Positions 34,336 through 44,033 are shown, numbered from the stretch's first letter. The stretch: DNA of 64,000 nucleotides from Rohdeia mirabilis (GCA_007750655.1 CP036290.1:1612001-1676000); one strand, 5' to 3'. Program-made: numbers and translations. The notes: generated from the sequence alone by a model not told the origin.

Positions 34336-36588
34336 TCAGTCGCCGGAGCGCTGGAGCTCGTTCCAGCGCTGCCACCAGCGGTTCTCCTCGGGCGGGGGTT
34401 CCATCGTGACGCTCGGGTCGTCGAGTGCGCGTTCGAGCGCCTCGGCGAGCTCCGGGTCGTACCACCAGGTGTAGATCAGCTCCTCGTCGTCGGCGAAACG
34501 CAGTCCGCCGCTCGCGGGCTGGCGGTACTTGTTCCAGTAGACCGAGCGTTGCGCCGGGCCGTAGTGCTCGAGCACGTAGGGGTGCTGGGGATAGATGAGT
34601 CCATCGATCTCGCGCACGATCTCGATGCGCCGCGCCACGTCGTAGGTGGCGTCGTACTCCTCGCACAAAGCGTCCACGCGCGGGTCGCGGAACGCGGTGA
34701 CGTTGTTGTTGTCCACCTGGTCGGCCAGCTCGGACTTCCAGGACGTCTCGGGGTTCGGGAAGATCAACGCGCCCCAGGCGGTCGAGAAGAGCTGGTACTT
34801 CTTCTCGCGGAGGTTCTTCCAACCGGCCGCGGGCGTCAGCAGCGCGAGGTTCAGCTTGATCCCCGCGTCCTGACAGCGCTCCTGGTAGACCGTCAGCCCG
34901 CGTTCGGAGAGCGCCGAGCGGTAGTTGACGGTGAACTCGAGTCGGCGGCCGTCCTTCATGCGGTAGCCGTCGCGGTCGCTCTCCGTCCAGCCGGCCTCGT
35001 CGAGCAGTTCATTGGCCGCGTCGGGATCGAAGCCGTACAGCTCGTTGTCCGGGTTCTGGTAGAGCCCGCCCTGCCAGTAGCTCGTGAGCGGCGTGTACTC
35101 GTCGTAGTAGAGCTCCTCGATGAGCTGCTCACGCGGGTGGAGGAGTTGGAGCGCGCGTCGGACCCGGACGTCGTCGAGACCGGGCTCGTCCATGTTGATC
35201 GCGATCCCGGCGGTGCCGACGGGCGCGTCGTTGAAGACCTTGTAGCGGACCAGGAGCCCGCGCTTCACGCTGTCCTCCTGGGGCATGAGCTTCGCGTACC
35301 ACTCGGCCTTCGGAATGGTCCAGAAGTCGATCTCGCCCTTCTTGACCTTCTCGAAGGTCAGGTTCTGGTCGAGGACGACCACGAAGTCGAGACGGTCGAG
35401 GTTGTAGATGCCGCGCCAGGCGGCGTTGTCGGCGTCCCACCAGTCCGCGCGACGGCGGATCGAGATCTTCTCTCCCGTGACGATGTCCTCGGTGCGCACC
35501 TCGTACGGACCGGCGAAGGGCGGGTAGTCGAACTGGAAGCGGTCGAGGTACTCACCGCCCGGGATCGAGATCGAAGCCGCCGGCATGATGCTCATGCCGC
35601 CGAAGTACAGGAGGTTGCGCCAGTTCTCCTCGTTGCACGTGACCTCGACCATGTACTTCGACAGCGCGACGGGCTCGTTGAGCTTCCCGTACGTCATGAT
35701 CGAACTCGGGTCGAGCGTGTCCGGATCCATCCGCAGCTTCCACGAGGCGACCACGTCGTCCGCGGTGACTTCCTTCCCGTCGCCCCAGCGCGCCTTCGGG
35801 TTGAGGCGGAAGCGGTAGGTCATCTTGTCCTCGCTGATCCACCAGTGGGTCGCGAGCTGCGGCATGTACTCGAGCGTGACCGGGTGCGGCGTGATCAGAC
35901 GCTGCATGCACAGGTCGTTGACCCAGTAGTTGAAGGCCTGGTTCCAATCCTTGCCGTGCTGGCGCAGGGTGGCCGGCCAGTCGGGCAGCACCAGCGTCAT
36001 GTCGCCGCCCTTCAGGGCCGCCGGGTCCCCGAGCGCCGGGAACTCCATGTTGGTCTCCCACCCCTCGCCCGTGAACCCGGGGCCACCGAGCTCGGCCGGC
36101 ACGTTCGGATCGCCGATCGTGGGGTCCCATTCGTAGCGCACCATCGGCAGGTCGTAGCTGGCTCGCTCGGCGACCTCGGCGGCGGTGTCCGTGCCCGCGA
36201 TCGCGGTGTCCGCGAGCTCGGGCTCGGGCCCGGACATGGTCGGCGCCGGAGCGACCCCCGTTCCTGGCGCCACCGTCACCTGTCCCGAACCGATGCGCGC
36301 GGCCAGGTTCTCGATCGCGGCCGCCGCGCGCTGCATGTCGCGCGCCGCCTGCTGGGTGGCCCGCTGTTCGAGCTCGTCGGCCGAGCGCGACAGTTCGTCG
36401 GTCAGCTCGCCCAGCTTCTCCGCCACCGCCTTCAGTTCCGCCGTGGCCTCGCGGAACTCCTTCGCGTTCTCCTCCGCGATGCGTTCCGGGTCGCCCTGGT
36501 AGCCGCAGCCACCGAGGAGCAGCGCGGGAACGAGGAGAGCGGGGACGAACACGAGCGACAGCGCCGCTCGGAGGTGGCTGCGAAGCAT
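34336..36588 (-). CDS. Oligopeptide-binding lipoprotein with coiled-coil N-terminus (SBP family 5)
   Basis: 750 residues, first gene of the transporter operon. A lipoprotein leader ends at Cys28 (LLLGGCGYQG). Residues ~35-100 form a strong coiled coil (EENAKEFREATAELKAVAEK; LGELTDELSRSADELEQRAT), which ordinary binding proteins lack, then a Pro/Thr linker to ~170. The SBP_5 peptide-binding lobes follow (YMPQLATHWWISEDKMTYRF; LNPKARWGDGKEVTADDVVASW; INMDEPGLDDVRVRRALQLL; AANELLDEAGWTESDRDGY). It should deliver oligopeptides to the YejB/YejE-type permeases. The coiled coil may set it off the membrane or mediate oligomers; this is inference. Confidence 0.93.
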   Translation of the reverse strand: MLRSHLRAALSLVFVPALLVPALLLGGCGYQGDPERIAEENAKEFREATAELKAVAEKLGELTDELSRSADELEQRATQQAARDMQRAAAAIENLAARIGSGQVTVAPGTGVAPAPTMSGPEPELADTAIAGTDTAAEVAERASYDLPMVRYEWDPTIGDPNVPAELGGPGFTGEGWETNMEFPALGDPAALKGGDMTLVLPDWPATLRQHGKDWNQAFNYWVNDLCMQRLITPHPVTLEYMPQLATHWWISEDKMTYRFRLNPKARWGDGKEVTADDVVASWKLRMDPDTLDPSSIMTYGKLNEPVALSKYMVEVTCNEENWRNLLYFGGMSIMPAASISIPGGEYLDRFQFDYPPFAGPYEVRTEDIVTGEKISIRRRADWWDADNAAWRGIYNLDRLDFVVVLDQNLTFEKVKKGEIDFWTIPKAEWYAKLMPQEDSVKRGLLVRYKVFNDAPVGTAGIAINMDEPGLDDVRVRRALQLLHPREQLIEELYYDEYTPLTSYWQGGLYQNPDNELYGFDPDAANELLDEAGWTESDRDGYRMKDGRRLEFTVNYRSALSERGLTVYQERCQDAGIKLNLALLTPAAGWKNLREKKYQLFSTAWGALIFPNPETSWKSELADQVDNNNVTAFRDPRVDALCEEYDATYDVARRIEIVREIDGLIYPQHPYVLEHYGPAQRSVYWNKYRQPASGGLRFADDEELIYTWWYDPELAEALERALDDPSVTMEPPPEENRWWQRWNELQRSGD

Positions 36589-36887
36589 CGGGGCCAGGGT
36601 CGGGGGAAGGGGACGGACGGGGAGGCGCCGATCCTATCGAGCCGACCAGGGCCACGCGAGCCGAGCCGGGCGGTCCCGCTCCTCGCACTCGGGCTCGTGG
36701 TGCGGAGCACTCTCCCGAGGCGCGGTTCCCCCGCGTGTCGGCAGCGCTCCGTGCGGGCGCGCTGCTGCGTCTGGCCGCCTCCGTGACTCGGGGGCCCGGT
36801 ACTCGTCGAGGATGGGGCGAGTCGCCCGTGCCGCGCAGCGCCTCCCGTACGGAACGCCGACGTGCCTCGACGGAGCGAAGCACACCA

Positions 36888-38099
36888 CTAGGTCGCGGGT
36901 CGCTCGTCCGCTCCGCCGCCCAGACGCGCGCCGAACTCCCCGGGTTCGAACAGGTGCAGCGCGTCCGGCGCCGCGCGCAGGAGCACCTCACCGCCGGGCG
37001 CCCCGTCGAGCTCGGCCGCCGCCAGCGCGCGCCGCGTCGTACGGACGGCGAGCCGCGCGTCGCCCGCCGTCGCGAGCTCGAGATCCAGGTGGTCGCCGAA
37101 GTCGTGGACCTCGACGAGCCGGGCCGTCCCGATGTCGGTCGCGCCGCCACCTGCGGGCTGCGACGTTCCGAACGCCGCCAGTTCGAGGTCGCTCGGGCGC
37201 ACGCCGAGCACCGCGGCCGCCGCGGGCACGGCCGGAGCGCCGAGTCGCACGCGCAGCCCGCCACCCTCGAACGAGCAGCGCTGTGCTCCATCTCCATCTC
37301 GTTCGACGCGCCCCGCGACGAAGCGCATGGCCGGCTGGCCGACGAAGCTCGCGACGAAGCGGTTGGCCGGTCGCGCGTGGATCTGCGCCGGCGTGCCGTT
37401 CTGTTGCACCGCGCCCTCCGCCATCACGACGATGCGGTCCGCCAGCGCCAGCGCCTCCTCCTGGTCGTGGGTCACGTGCACGAAGGTCCCGCGGACGCGG
37501 CGCTGGAGGCGGACCAGTTCGTCGCGCGTTCGACTGCGCAGCCGTGCGTCGAGGTTCGACAGCGGTTCGTCGAGCAGGAACACCTTCGGGTCGCGCACGA
37601 GCGCGCGTCCGAGCGCCACGCGCTGTTGCTGTCCGCCCGACAGCTCGAACGGCTTGCGCGCGAGTAGTTCGGTCAGTTCGAGCTGTTCCGCCACGTCGCG
37701 GACGCGCGCCGCGATGGCCTCGGACTCGCTGCGATGCCTGGTGCGATAGTCGGGGCTGACGAGCGCGCGCGCGCGACTGCCGTGTTCGCGCCTGCGCCGG
37801 AGTCCGAACGCCAGGTTGTCGGCCACCGAGAGGTGCGGATAGAGCGCGTAGCCCTGGAACACGAAGGCCACGTCGCGGCGGTGGGGCGGCAGGTCCTCGA
37901 CGCGCCTTCCGTCGATGGCGATGGTGCCCGAGGTCGGTTCGTCGAGCCCCGCGATCAGGCGCAGCGTCGTGCTCTTGCCGCAGCCGCTCGGACCGACGAG
38001 GACGCAGTAGGTGCCGTCCTCGATCTCGAGGTCGATGCCGGCGACGGCGACGCTCGTACCGAAGTGCTTGGTGACGTTCTCGAGTCGGACGCTGGCCAT
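36888..38099 (-). CDS. Sugar-type ABC ATPase (MalK/UgpC family), orphan
   Basis: 403 residues. Walker A GPSGCGKSTTLRLIAGL, signature ELSGGQQQRVALGRALV, Walker B VFLLDEPLSNLDA, switch His HVTHDQEEALALADR, followed by a C-terminal TOBE-like domain (residues ~240-390). Proteins of this type serve importers for sugars, glycerol phosphate or polyamines. No binding protein or permease is adjacent, so it may energise permeases elsewhere. An insertion after the Q-loop region (HGSRARALVSPDYRTRHRSES, residues ~105-125) is unusual. It begins 30 bases after the MATE-like gene stop. About 300 bases without a gene separate it from the transporter operon at 36588; I see nothing in them. Confidence 0.92.
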   Translation of the reverse strand: MASVRLENVTKHFGTSVAVAGIDLEIEDGTYCVLVGPSGCGKSTTLRLIAGLDEPTSGTIAIDGRRVEDLPPHRRDVAFVFQGYALYPHLSVADNLAFGLRRRREHGSRARALVSPDYRTRHRSESEAIAARVRDVAEQLELTELLARKPFELSGGQQQRVALGRALVRDPKVFLLDEPLSNLDARLRSRTRDELVRLQRRVRGTFVHVTHDQEEALALADRIVVMAEGAVQQNGTPAQIHARPANRFVASFVGQPAMRFVAGRVERDGDGAQRCSFEGGGLRVRLGAPAVPAAAAVLGVRPSDLELAAFGTSQPAGGGATDIGTARLVEVHDFGDHLDLELATAGDARLAVRTTRRALAAAELDGAPGGEVLLRAAPDALHLFEPGEFGARLGGGADERPAT

Positions 38100-38129
38100 C
38101 GCGTCAGGCTACCGTCTCGGGCCACCGCG

Positions 38130-39440
38130 TCAGGCCACCGCGTCGGCGGACCTGGTCGCGCGCGCGAGCCACAGACTCTGCAGCAGCGCCGCCACGGTCA
38201 GGATCGCGCCGGCCTGCATGGCTCCCGCCGCGTCGACGAAACAGGTTCCGAGTGCGACCAACAGGCCGACCGAACCCGTGAAGACCAGGACGGCCACGCC
38301 GATCCCGCGCGTGCGCTCCGCGTGCACGAGTCGCCCGGTGAAGAGCGCCATCCGCGCTTGCAGCAGCGGGAACGGCGCCGTGAACAGGAGCGCCGCGACG
38401 CCCAGTTCGACCAGTTCCGCGTCGAGACCCTGGGCCGCGCCGAACCACAGACCGGCGAGGGGCGTGAGCGCGACCAGGAGCAGGATGCCCGACGCGCCCA
38501 GGCCGAGGCGCCAGGCGAAGCGCGTCAGCTCGACGCGGGCTTCGGGGCGGGCGAGCGAGGCGACGACGACCTCGGTGAACGCGAAGCTCGAACTGCGCAG
38601 GAGGAAGACCAGGTTGTTGACCGCGGGCCAGGCGGCGAACGACGCCACTTCGCGCGGCATGCGTCCGATGGCGGCCGACGTCATGGGCATCGCCGCCATG
38701 CCGATCAACGCCCACAGGGTCAGTGGCGTGTAGAAGGTCGCGAACCTGCGCCAGGACCACGGGGCGACGTGCGGTGCGGGGGGCTGGAGGCGTCGGCGGC
38801 ACTCGCGCACGCTCCAACTGGCGAACAGAGCCTCGGAGACGACGCCGACGGCCACCGCTGCCGCGCCGACCTCGATGCCGCTGAAGCCGCCGTGCGCCAT
38901 GCCGATCGCGAGCGTGCCCGTCAGGCCCAGGAGCCTGACCACGGTGCCGATGCCGACCGCGCGCGAGTGCCCGGAGCGGATCAACAGGCCCTGCTGGAAA
39001 CGCCGATACGCGATCGCGAACGTCCACGGCAGCATCAGCTGCATGCCGATGCGTCCCGGCTCGAGCAGCTCCGGGTCCATGTCGAACAGGCGCAGCGCGA
39101 TCACGTCGAGCAGCGGCGTGAAGGCCACCAGCGCGTGGATCGCCGTCAGGCTCCCCGCCGACACGAGCATGAACAGGCGCAGCTTCGCGTAGCTGACCGC
39201 GTCGCGCGACAGCGCCGTCGACGCGGACAGCAGCGGGATGATCGGCGCCTCGATCAAGAGCGACAGCGGGAACACGAGCGACCCGTAGGCCGCGAGCTGC
39301 ACGCGCGCGTCGGGCAGACGCGCGATGGCCGCGTTCACGAGCGGCAGCTCCAGTCCCATCATCAGCCAGCTCGCGGCGAGCGGCCACCACAGGGTCAGGA
39401 TCGCGCGCTGGGTGAGCGGAGCGTCGTGCGCCGCCTTCAA
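38130..39440 (-). CDS. MATE-like multidrug/polysaccharide flippase-type transporter
   Basis: 436 residues starting at TTG 39440, which overlaps the stop of the preceding hydrolase gene (TTGA). The protein has about twelve membrane helices with no signal peptide (TLWWPLAASWLMMGLELPLVNAAIARL at the start). Two similar halves and the pattern AAYGSLVFPLSLLIEAPIIPLLSAS place it in the MATE/MOP exporter superfamily. The substrate is unknown. A longer open frame upstream has no hydrophobic character and was rejected. Confidence 0.8.
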   Translation of the reverse strand: MKAAHDAPLTQRAILTLWWPLAASWLMMGLELPLVNAAIARLPDARVQLAAYGSLVFPLSLLIEAPIIPLLSASTALSRDAVSYAKLRLFMLVSAGSLTAIHALVAFTPLLDVIALRLFDMDPELLEPGRIGMQLMLPWTFAIAYRRFQQGLLIRSGHSRAVGIGTVVRLLGLTGTLAIGMAHGGFSGIEVGAAAVAVGVVSEALFASWSVRECRRRLQPPAPHVAPWSWRRFATFYTPLTLWALIGMAAMPMTSAAIGRMPREVASFAAWPAVNNLVFLLRSSSFAFTEVVVASLARPEARVELTRFAWRLGLGASGILLLVALTPLAGLWFGAAQGLDAELVELGVAALLFTAPFPLLQARMALFTGRLVHAERTRGIGVAVLVFTGSVGLLVALGTCFVDAAGAMQAGAILTVAALLQSLWLARATRSADAVA

Positions 39441-40744
39441 GCGCGGGTGCTCGGATCGGGTACGCGCCGGGTCCGGGCCAGCAGCTCGCCGAAGATCGCC
39501 GGTCCGTCCTCGCGCAGCCCGTCGTGTTCGTGGGTCGCGCTCTCGTAGACGCTGCAGCCGCCGATCGCGGCCGCCGTGTCCAGCGACAGCTGGCGATCGA
39601 CGTAGAGGTCGTTCGTGTACACGGCGGCGGCCACCGGGACGCGATTCGCCGCCAGCCGCGCGCGGTCGTACAGCGGGCTCCAGTCGTCGATCCGCGCCAG
39701 CTCCTCGGCGGCGGCCGCGAAGGGGCGCAGCGCGCCGTACTCCTCGAACATCCAGGGATGGATCGACTCGGCGGTCAGCGTGAGCGGCTCTCCGGCGCGC
39801 CACTCGTGTTCGCCGCTCGCCGCCCGCACGCGTTCGGCGGACCAGCCCGTCGCGGGGCCCTCGGAGTAGATGGCCTCGTGCAACACCGCGTAGAGCGGAT
39901 TGGTCGGATAGCTCTGGGAACGCTCGACCGCGTGCAGGAAGCGCTGCGTCGGTTCGTTCCCCGCTCCGGCGAAGGCCGACTCGAACAGCCAGTGCAGAGC
40001 CACGCTGCCGCGCGACTGACCGAGCGCCATGCCGACCTGTTGGAAGCGGCGGACGGACAGGACGTCGCCACCCGGCAGACGCACGTCACCGGCGGCCAGG
40101 CGCGCCGCGATGCGACCGACCAGTTCCGCGTCGCCGGGGAAGCTCGCGTAGTGTTCGAGCGAACGGCGCCGCATGCACGCGAAGGTGCGCTCGTAGACGC
40201 GATCGATCTCGACGAGCGGAGGGAGGCCGCCCGTCAGCAGCACCCGCTCGAGCGCTTCCGGCCGACTCGCGAGGTAGTGGACGGCGCAGAAGCCGCCGTA
40301 GCTCTGGCCCAGGACCGACCAGCGCTCGTCCTCGCCGGCCAGCTGGTGCCGCCACAGCTCGCAGTCGCGCACGATCGCGTCGAGGCGCAGGTGGCGCAGG
40401 ACGCTCGCGTCGGGCGCGTGGGTCGACTCGACGGGGGAGCTGTTGCCCGTACCGCGCTGGTCGACGAGCAGCACGCGGAAGCGCTGGGTCGCGGCCGCGC
40501 CGATCCAGCCCTTCGCGTCGAGCGGCCGCGTGGCCTCGAAGCCGGGCCCGCCCTGGAGGAAGACGAGCCACGGCAGTCCGCCGCCGCCCGCGTGCCGCAC
40601 CTCGCGCGCGAACAGGTCGATGCGCCGCCCGTCGGGTGCTTCGTGGTCCAGCGGGACCTCGAGGCGGTGGTCCACGACCTCGAGGTCGCCGATGCGCACG
40701 GTCGCGCCCGTGCGGACGGCCGAGGCGTGCCGCGAACCGCTCAC
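39437..40744 (-). CDS. Alpha/beta hydrolase, proline iminopeptidase-like (S33)
   Basis: 435 residues starting at GTG 40744, overlapping the stop of the Gfo/Idh/MocA gene (GTGA). Oxyanion-type LQGGPGFE (residues 63-70), DQRGTGNSSP, and nucleophile elbow GQSYGG with Ser148. The acid/His region appears near the C-terminus (ESATHEHDGLRED). The sequence order and the cap domain (~170-290) match prolyl aminopeptidase-like S33 enzymes, which release N-terminal Pro or act on related amides and esters. There is no signal peptide. Confidence 0.87.
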   Translation of the reverse strand: MSGSRHASAVRTGATVRIGDLEVVDHRLEVPLDHEAPDGRRIDLFAREVRHAGGGGLPWLVFLQGGPGFEATRPLDAKGWIGAAATQRFRVLLVDQRGTGNSSPVESTHAPDASVLRHLRLDAIVRDCELWRHQLAGEDERWSVLGQSYGGFCAVHYLASRPEALERVLLTGGLPPLVEIDRVYERTFACMRRRSLEHYASFPGDAELVGRIAARLAAGDVRLPGGDVLSVRRFQQVGMALGQSRGSVALHWLFESAFAGAGNEPTQRFLHAVERSQSYPTNPLYAVLHEAIYSEGPATGWSAERVRAASGEHEWRAGEPLTLTAESIHPWMFEEYGALRPFAAAAEELARIDDWSPLYDRARLAANRVPVAAAVYTNDLYVDRQLSLDTAAAIGGCSVYESATHEHDGLREDGPAIFGELLARTRRVPDPSTRA

Positions 40745-42033
40745 TCGGCGAAGACCCGAGACGTGACCGGGTCGAAGCGCCAGGCGCGGCCGGACCACAC
40801 GGAGCGGGTCATGAGGTCGACCACGATCATGTGCGCCAGGCCGAGCTCGACGTTCGAGCGATTCGGCCGCCGCGTGCGGACGGAGCGCAGCCAGTCGAGT
40901 CGCAGCTGCTGCTGGATGTCCTTGGCCGGGCGGTCGTACTTGCGCGGTTCGTCGTCGAGGTCGCTCCACGCGGCCTGCGGCACGACCTCGGCGCTGCCGT
41001 GTCCGAGCAGGAGGTCGGCCCGATTGCCGCGGATCATCCAAGGCGTGCCCCGGTCGTTGCAGGTCGAGCCGATGACCGTCATCACGTGCCCGCTCTCGAA
41101 CTCGATGTGCCCGACGATCTGGTCGTGGTTCTCCATGGCCGTGTCGACCATGTGCGAGCCCTGCGCCGTCACGCGCACCGGCAGCCCCTCGTCGACCGCC
41201 AGCAACAGCGGGGCGATCAGGTGCGAGAGGATGTCGCCGATGATGCCCGTCGAGTACTCGCGGTAGCGGCGCCAGCGGTGGTAGATCTCGGTGTCCCACG
41301 CGCGCGGGCCGAGCGGGCCGCACCAGCGCTCCCAGTCGAGGCGCGGGCCGGGCTCGAGCGACTCGTCGATCTCGTACAGCCACTCGCCCTCGCGCGAGTT
41401 GCGACCGAAGGCGATCAGGCTCGAAAGGCACACGCCCAGCGATCCTTCGGCGACGATCTTGCGCGCCTGGACGAAGCGTGGGTGCATGAGCCACTGGGTG
41501 CCGACCTGGACGATCGAGTCCGACGACCGCGCCACGTGCGCGAGCCAGAAGGCTTCCTCGAGCTCCAGCGTCATCGGCTTCTCGACGTACACGTCCTTGC
41601 CGTACTCGATCGCGTGCACGGCGTGGGTCGCGTGCCAGTGTTCGGGTGTGGCGATCAGGACGGCGTGGATGTCGGGGCGCTCGTACAGCTCGAGGTAGTC
41701 GACGTGGCCGGTGACCTCGACGCCCGGCTGGCGCTCCCGCAGCAGCGCCAGGCCCTTCTCACGGCGTGGCTCGCAGACCTCGGCGACCGCGACGACGTCG
41801 AGCTTCGCGTCGCCCGCGTCCCGCGCCCGCAGGAGTCCGTCCGTGTGACCGCCGCCCATGTGGCCGAAGCCGACGACGCCGACCTGGATCGGCTGCCCCG
41901 GACGCAGCGGCGCGCGCGTGCCGCGCACGTGGACGACGCGGTGCTCGTCGAGCAGGACGTGTTCCTGCAGCTTCGGGAGGGCGGCGCGGAGGAGGCCGCG
42001 GCGGGTGGTGGGGCGGGTGGTGGGGCGGCTCAT
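40741..42033 (-). CDS. Gfo/Idh/MocA family oxidoreductase, paralogue A
   Basis: 430 residues. NAD(P)-binding Rossmann motif VGVVGFGHMGGGHTDG (residues ~51-66), and the catalytic EKP motif in DVYVEKPMTLELEEAF. The C-terminal alpha/beta domain has GEWLYEIDESLEPGPRLDWERWCGP and YHRWRRYREYSTGIIGDI, shared almost segment by segment with the gene at 45134. The N-terminus keeps a twin-Arg (TTRRGLLRAAL) but has no long hydrophobic stretch, so export is doubtful. It probably oxidises or reduces a sugar or cyclitol derivative. It starts 4 bases after the cytochrome gene stop. Confidence 0.9.
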   Translation of the reverse strand: MSRPTTRPTTRRGLLRAALPKLQEHVLLDEHRVVHVRGTRAPLRPGQPIQVGVVGFGHMGGGHTDGLLRARDAGDAKLDVVAVAEVCEPRREKGLALLRERQPGVEVTGHVDYLELYERPDIHAVLIATPEHWHATHAVHAIEYGKDVYVEKPMTLELEEAFWLAHVARSSDSIVQVGTQWLMHPRFVQARKIVAEGSLGVCLSSLIAFGRNSREGEWLYEIDESLEPGPRLDWERWCGPLGPRAWDTEIYHRWRRYREYSTGIIGDILSHLIAPLLLAVDEGLPVRVTAQGSHMVDTAMENHDQIVGHIEFESGHVMTVIGSTCNDRGTPWMIRGNRADLLLGHGSAEVVPQAAWSDLDDEPRKYDRPAKDIQQQLRLDWLRSVRTRRPNRSNVELGLAHMIVVDLMTRSVWSGRAWRFDPVTSRVFAE

Positions 42034-42037
42034 CGGT

Positions 42038-42805
42038 TCAGGCCTCCGCGGCGGGTCGGGGCAGCCAGACCTCGAGCAGGACGAGCAGCACCGCGAGCAG
42101 GCAGCCCGCGGTGTACAGCGCCCCGCCGGCGACGATCCCGTTGACCAGGACGGCCGTGTCGCGCGCGGGGATCCAGGAGCCGAGGTCGAGCGCGATCCCG
42201 ATCCCTCCGAGAGCGATCGGCAGGGAACGCAGACGCGGACCGAAGCGCGTGAAGAGCGCGAGGAACGTCAGGAGGAGGCCGAATCCGACCATTCCCGGCG
42301 CGTGCGTGTGCAGGCTGGTCCAACGCACTTCCGGGGGCGGTGGTTCCAGACGCTTGCCCGCCAAGAGCCCCTTCACGTCGGCGAAGTCGCCGAACGCCGC
42401 CGCGGAGCCGTCCTTCGCGTGGCAGTCCGAACAACGCTCGGCGAGGATCTCGACGGGCGCGAGGAGGTCGAGGTCGATGTCGTCGAAGTCCTGGGCCGGG
42501 CGCTCGCTCTCGAGCCAGGCGAGGAGCGCGGCGCGTTGGTCGTCCGCGAGTTCGAGCGGCGGGTGCCCCTCGAGCGTCCCTTCCAGCGCTGCCAGCATCG
42601 GCGACGGGATCGTCGTCGTGTGGTACGCGCCGCGCACGTCGGCGGCCGAGAGCCCCGGCTCGCCGTCGCTCTTGCCGTGGTGGATCTCGATCTGCCTGAC
42701 GGAGGCCCAGATCCCGAGCAGCGCGATGGCGAGGAAACCCGTCACGCCGAGGCGCGCGAGCAGAGGCAGTCCGGCGAGCGGACGGATCGTCGTCGAGGGG
42801 TCCAT
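42038..42805 (-). CDS. Membrane-bound c-type cytochrome domain protein
   Basis: 255 residues. An N-terminal membrane anchor (residues ~18-35) precedes a soluble domain with one haem c site, CSDCH at residues 125-129, so haem would be attached outside the cytoplasm. Three more helices follow (~170-190, 195-215, 220-245). The closest theme is the cytochrome c / membrane proteins found next to Gfo/Idh/MocA genes in Planctomycetota, which could take electrons from sugar oxidation. It sits between two Gfo/Idh/MocA genes, with gaps of 16 and 4 bases, so co-expression is very likely. The electron partner is not shown. Confidence 0.8.
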   Translation of the reverse strand: MDPSTTIRPLAGLPLLARLGVTGFLAIALLGIWASVRQIEIHHGKSDGEPGLSAADVRGAYHTTTIPSPMLAALEGTLEGHPPLELADDQRAALLAWLESERPAQDFDDIDLDLLAPVEILAERCSDCHAKDGSAAAFGDFADVKGLLAGKRLEPPPPEVRWTSLHTHAPGMVGFGLLLTFLALFTRFGPRLRSLPIALGGIGIALDLGSWIPARDTAVLVNGIVAGGALYTAGCLLAVLLVLLEVWLPRPAAEA

Positions 42806-42821
42806 GACGGGAGCGCTCCGC

Positions 42822-44033
42822 TCAGACCTCTTCGACCTTCACTTCCTCGCCGCTGCGCACCGCCTGCGCAGCCGCGATGCCGGCCAGCGTCGAGGCCAGT
42901 CCCTCGTTCGCGGTGCAGGCCACGTCGGCGCCTTCGGTCACGCTCTTCAGGAAGGTCTCGATGCCGTAGTACAAGGGCGGGTAGGGGAGTCCGACGCCGT
43001 CCTTCAGCTTGTCCTGGGCGGCCAGTTTCGTCGCGTCCGCGATGAGCGTGATGCCCTCTTCGTCGTGGAACTGCTGGCGGTTCGCGTAGACCTCCCAGCC
43101 CTGCGTCTCGGCGTCGGCCTCCTTGAACAACCAACCGGCGGTCCAGGCGAGCTTCATCGTGCCCATCGAGCCGCGGATCACCTCGTAGGTGCCCTCGAAC
43201 GAGTTGGCGAGGCTGGCCTCGTAGCCAAGGCGCAGGCCCTCGCCGAAGTCCACGTCGAGGTGGATCGTGTCGGCCAGTTCACGACCGTCGTCGTGCAGCG
43301 CGATGGTGCCGTGGCCGCGGACGGACAACGGGGCGCGGCGCACGAACCACGACAGAGCGTCCAGTTGGTGCGTGCCGACCTCGCCCGCCAGGCCCAGCGA
43401 GACCTTCGGATCGAGTTTCCAGTCGAGCAGCGCGGCGTTGCCACCGGATGCGCGCCAGGACGTCTTCTTGTTCCACTGTGCGCGCAGGGCGACCGCCGAG
43501 CGGATCGAGCCCGAGCGGAAGAACTTGTTCGCCAGCTTGTAGATCGGGTTCACGCGACCGAGCAGACCGCTCTGGAACACTCCGGCGGATCCGGCGGCGG
43601 CCGCGGCGATCGCGCGCGCGTCCTCGACCGTGTGGGCCAGCGGGGCTTCGCAGTAGATGGCCAGCCCGCGCGCCGCGCAGGCTTCGACGATGGCGCGGTG
43701 CGTGTGCGTCGACGAGGCCACGAAGACCGCGTCGAGGTCCGCTTCGCCCGCGAGCAGCGCGTCGATCGAGTCGTACGCGTTCACCTCGCCGGCGCGCCGC
43801 GCGCCCGACGAGCGCCGCGACTCGACCGGGTCGCAGACGGCCACGACGGTCACGTTCTCGAAGTTCGCGAGCTCCTTGAGCAGGTCGCGTCCCTGGCGTC
43901 CGCAGCCGGCGAGCGCCACACGCACCGCGCGCGGCGGGACGTAGGGCCCGGCCAGGGCGGAGGGCATGAGCGAGAGGGCGGCGGCGCCAGCGAGGGAGCG
44001 CTGGAGGAAGAGGCGCCTTTGGGCGTCGAGCAT
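42822..44033 (-). CDS. Gfo/Idh/MocA family oxidoreductase with Tat signal
   Basis: 403 residues from ATG 44033. The N-terminus is a Tat signal (AQRRLFLQRSLAGAAALSL), so the enzyme is exported folded with its nicotinamide cofactor. Rossmann motif RVALAGCGRQGRDLL. At the EKP position it reads CEAPLAHTVEDARA, that is EAP rather than EKP: the catalytic Lys of the family is replaced. It is only distantly related to the two other members here. The loss of Lys suggests altered chemistry or a non-catalytic role. Gene order: 160 bases after the ApbE-like gene, 16 bases before the cytochrome gene. Confidence 0.87.
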   Translation of the reverse strand: MLDAQRRLFLQRSLAGAAALSLMPSALAGPYVPPRAVRVALAGCGRQGRDLLKELANFENVTVVAVCDPVESRRSSGARRAGEVNAYDSIDALLAGEADLDAVFVASSTHTHRAIVEACAARGLAIYCEAPLAHTVEDARAIAAAAAGSAGVFQSGLLGRVNPIYKLANKFFRSGSIRSAVALRAQWNKKTSWRASGGNAALLDWKLDPKVSLGLAGEVGTHQLDALSWFVRRAPLSVRGHGTIALHDDGRELADTIHLDVDFGEGLRLGYEASLANSFEGTYEVIRGSMGTMKLAWTAGWLFKEADAETQGWEVYANRQQFHDEEGITLIADATKLAAQDKLKDGVGLPYPPLYYGIETFLKSVTEGADVACTANEGLASTLAGIAAAQAVRSGEEVKVEEV

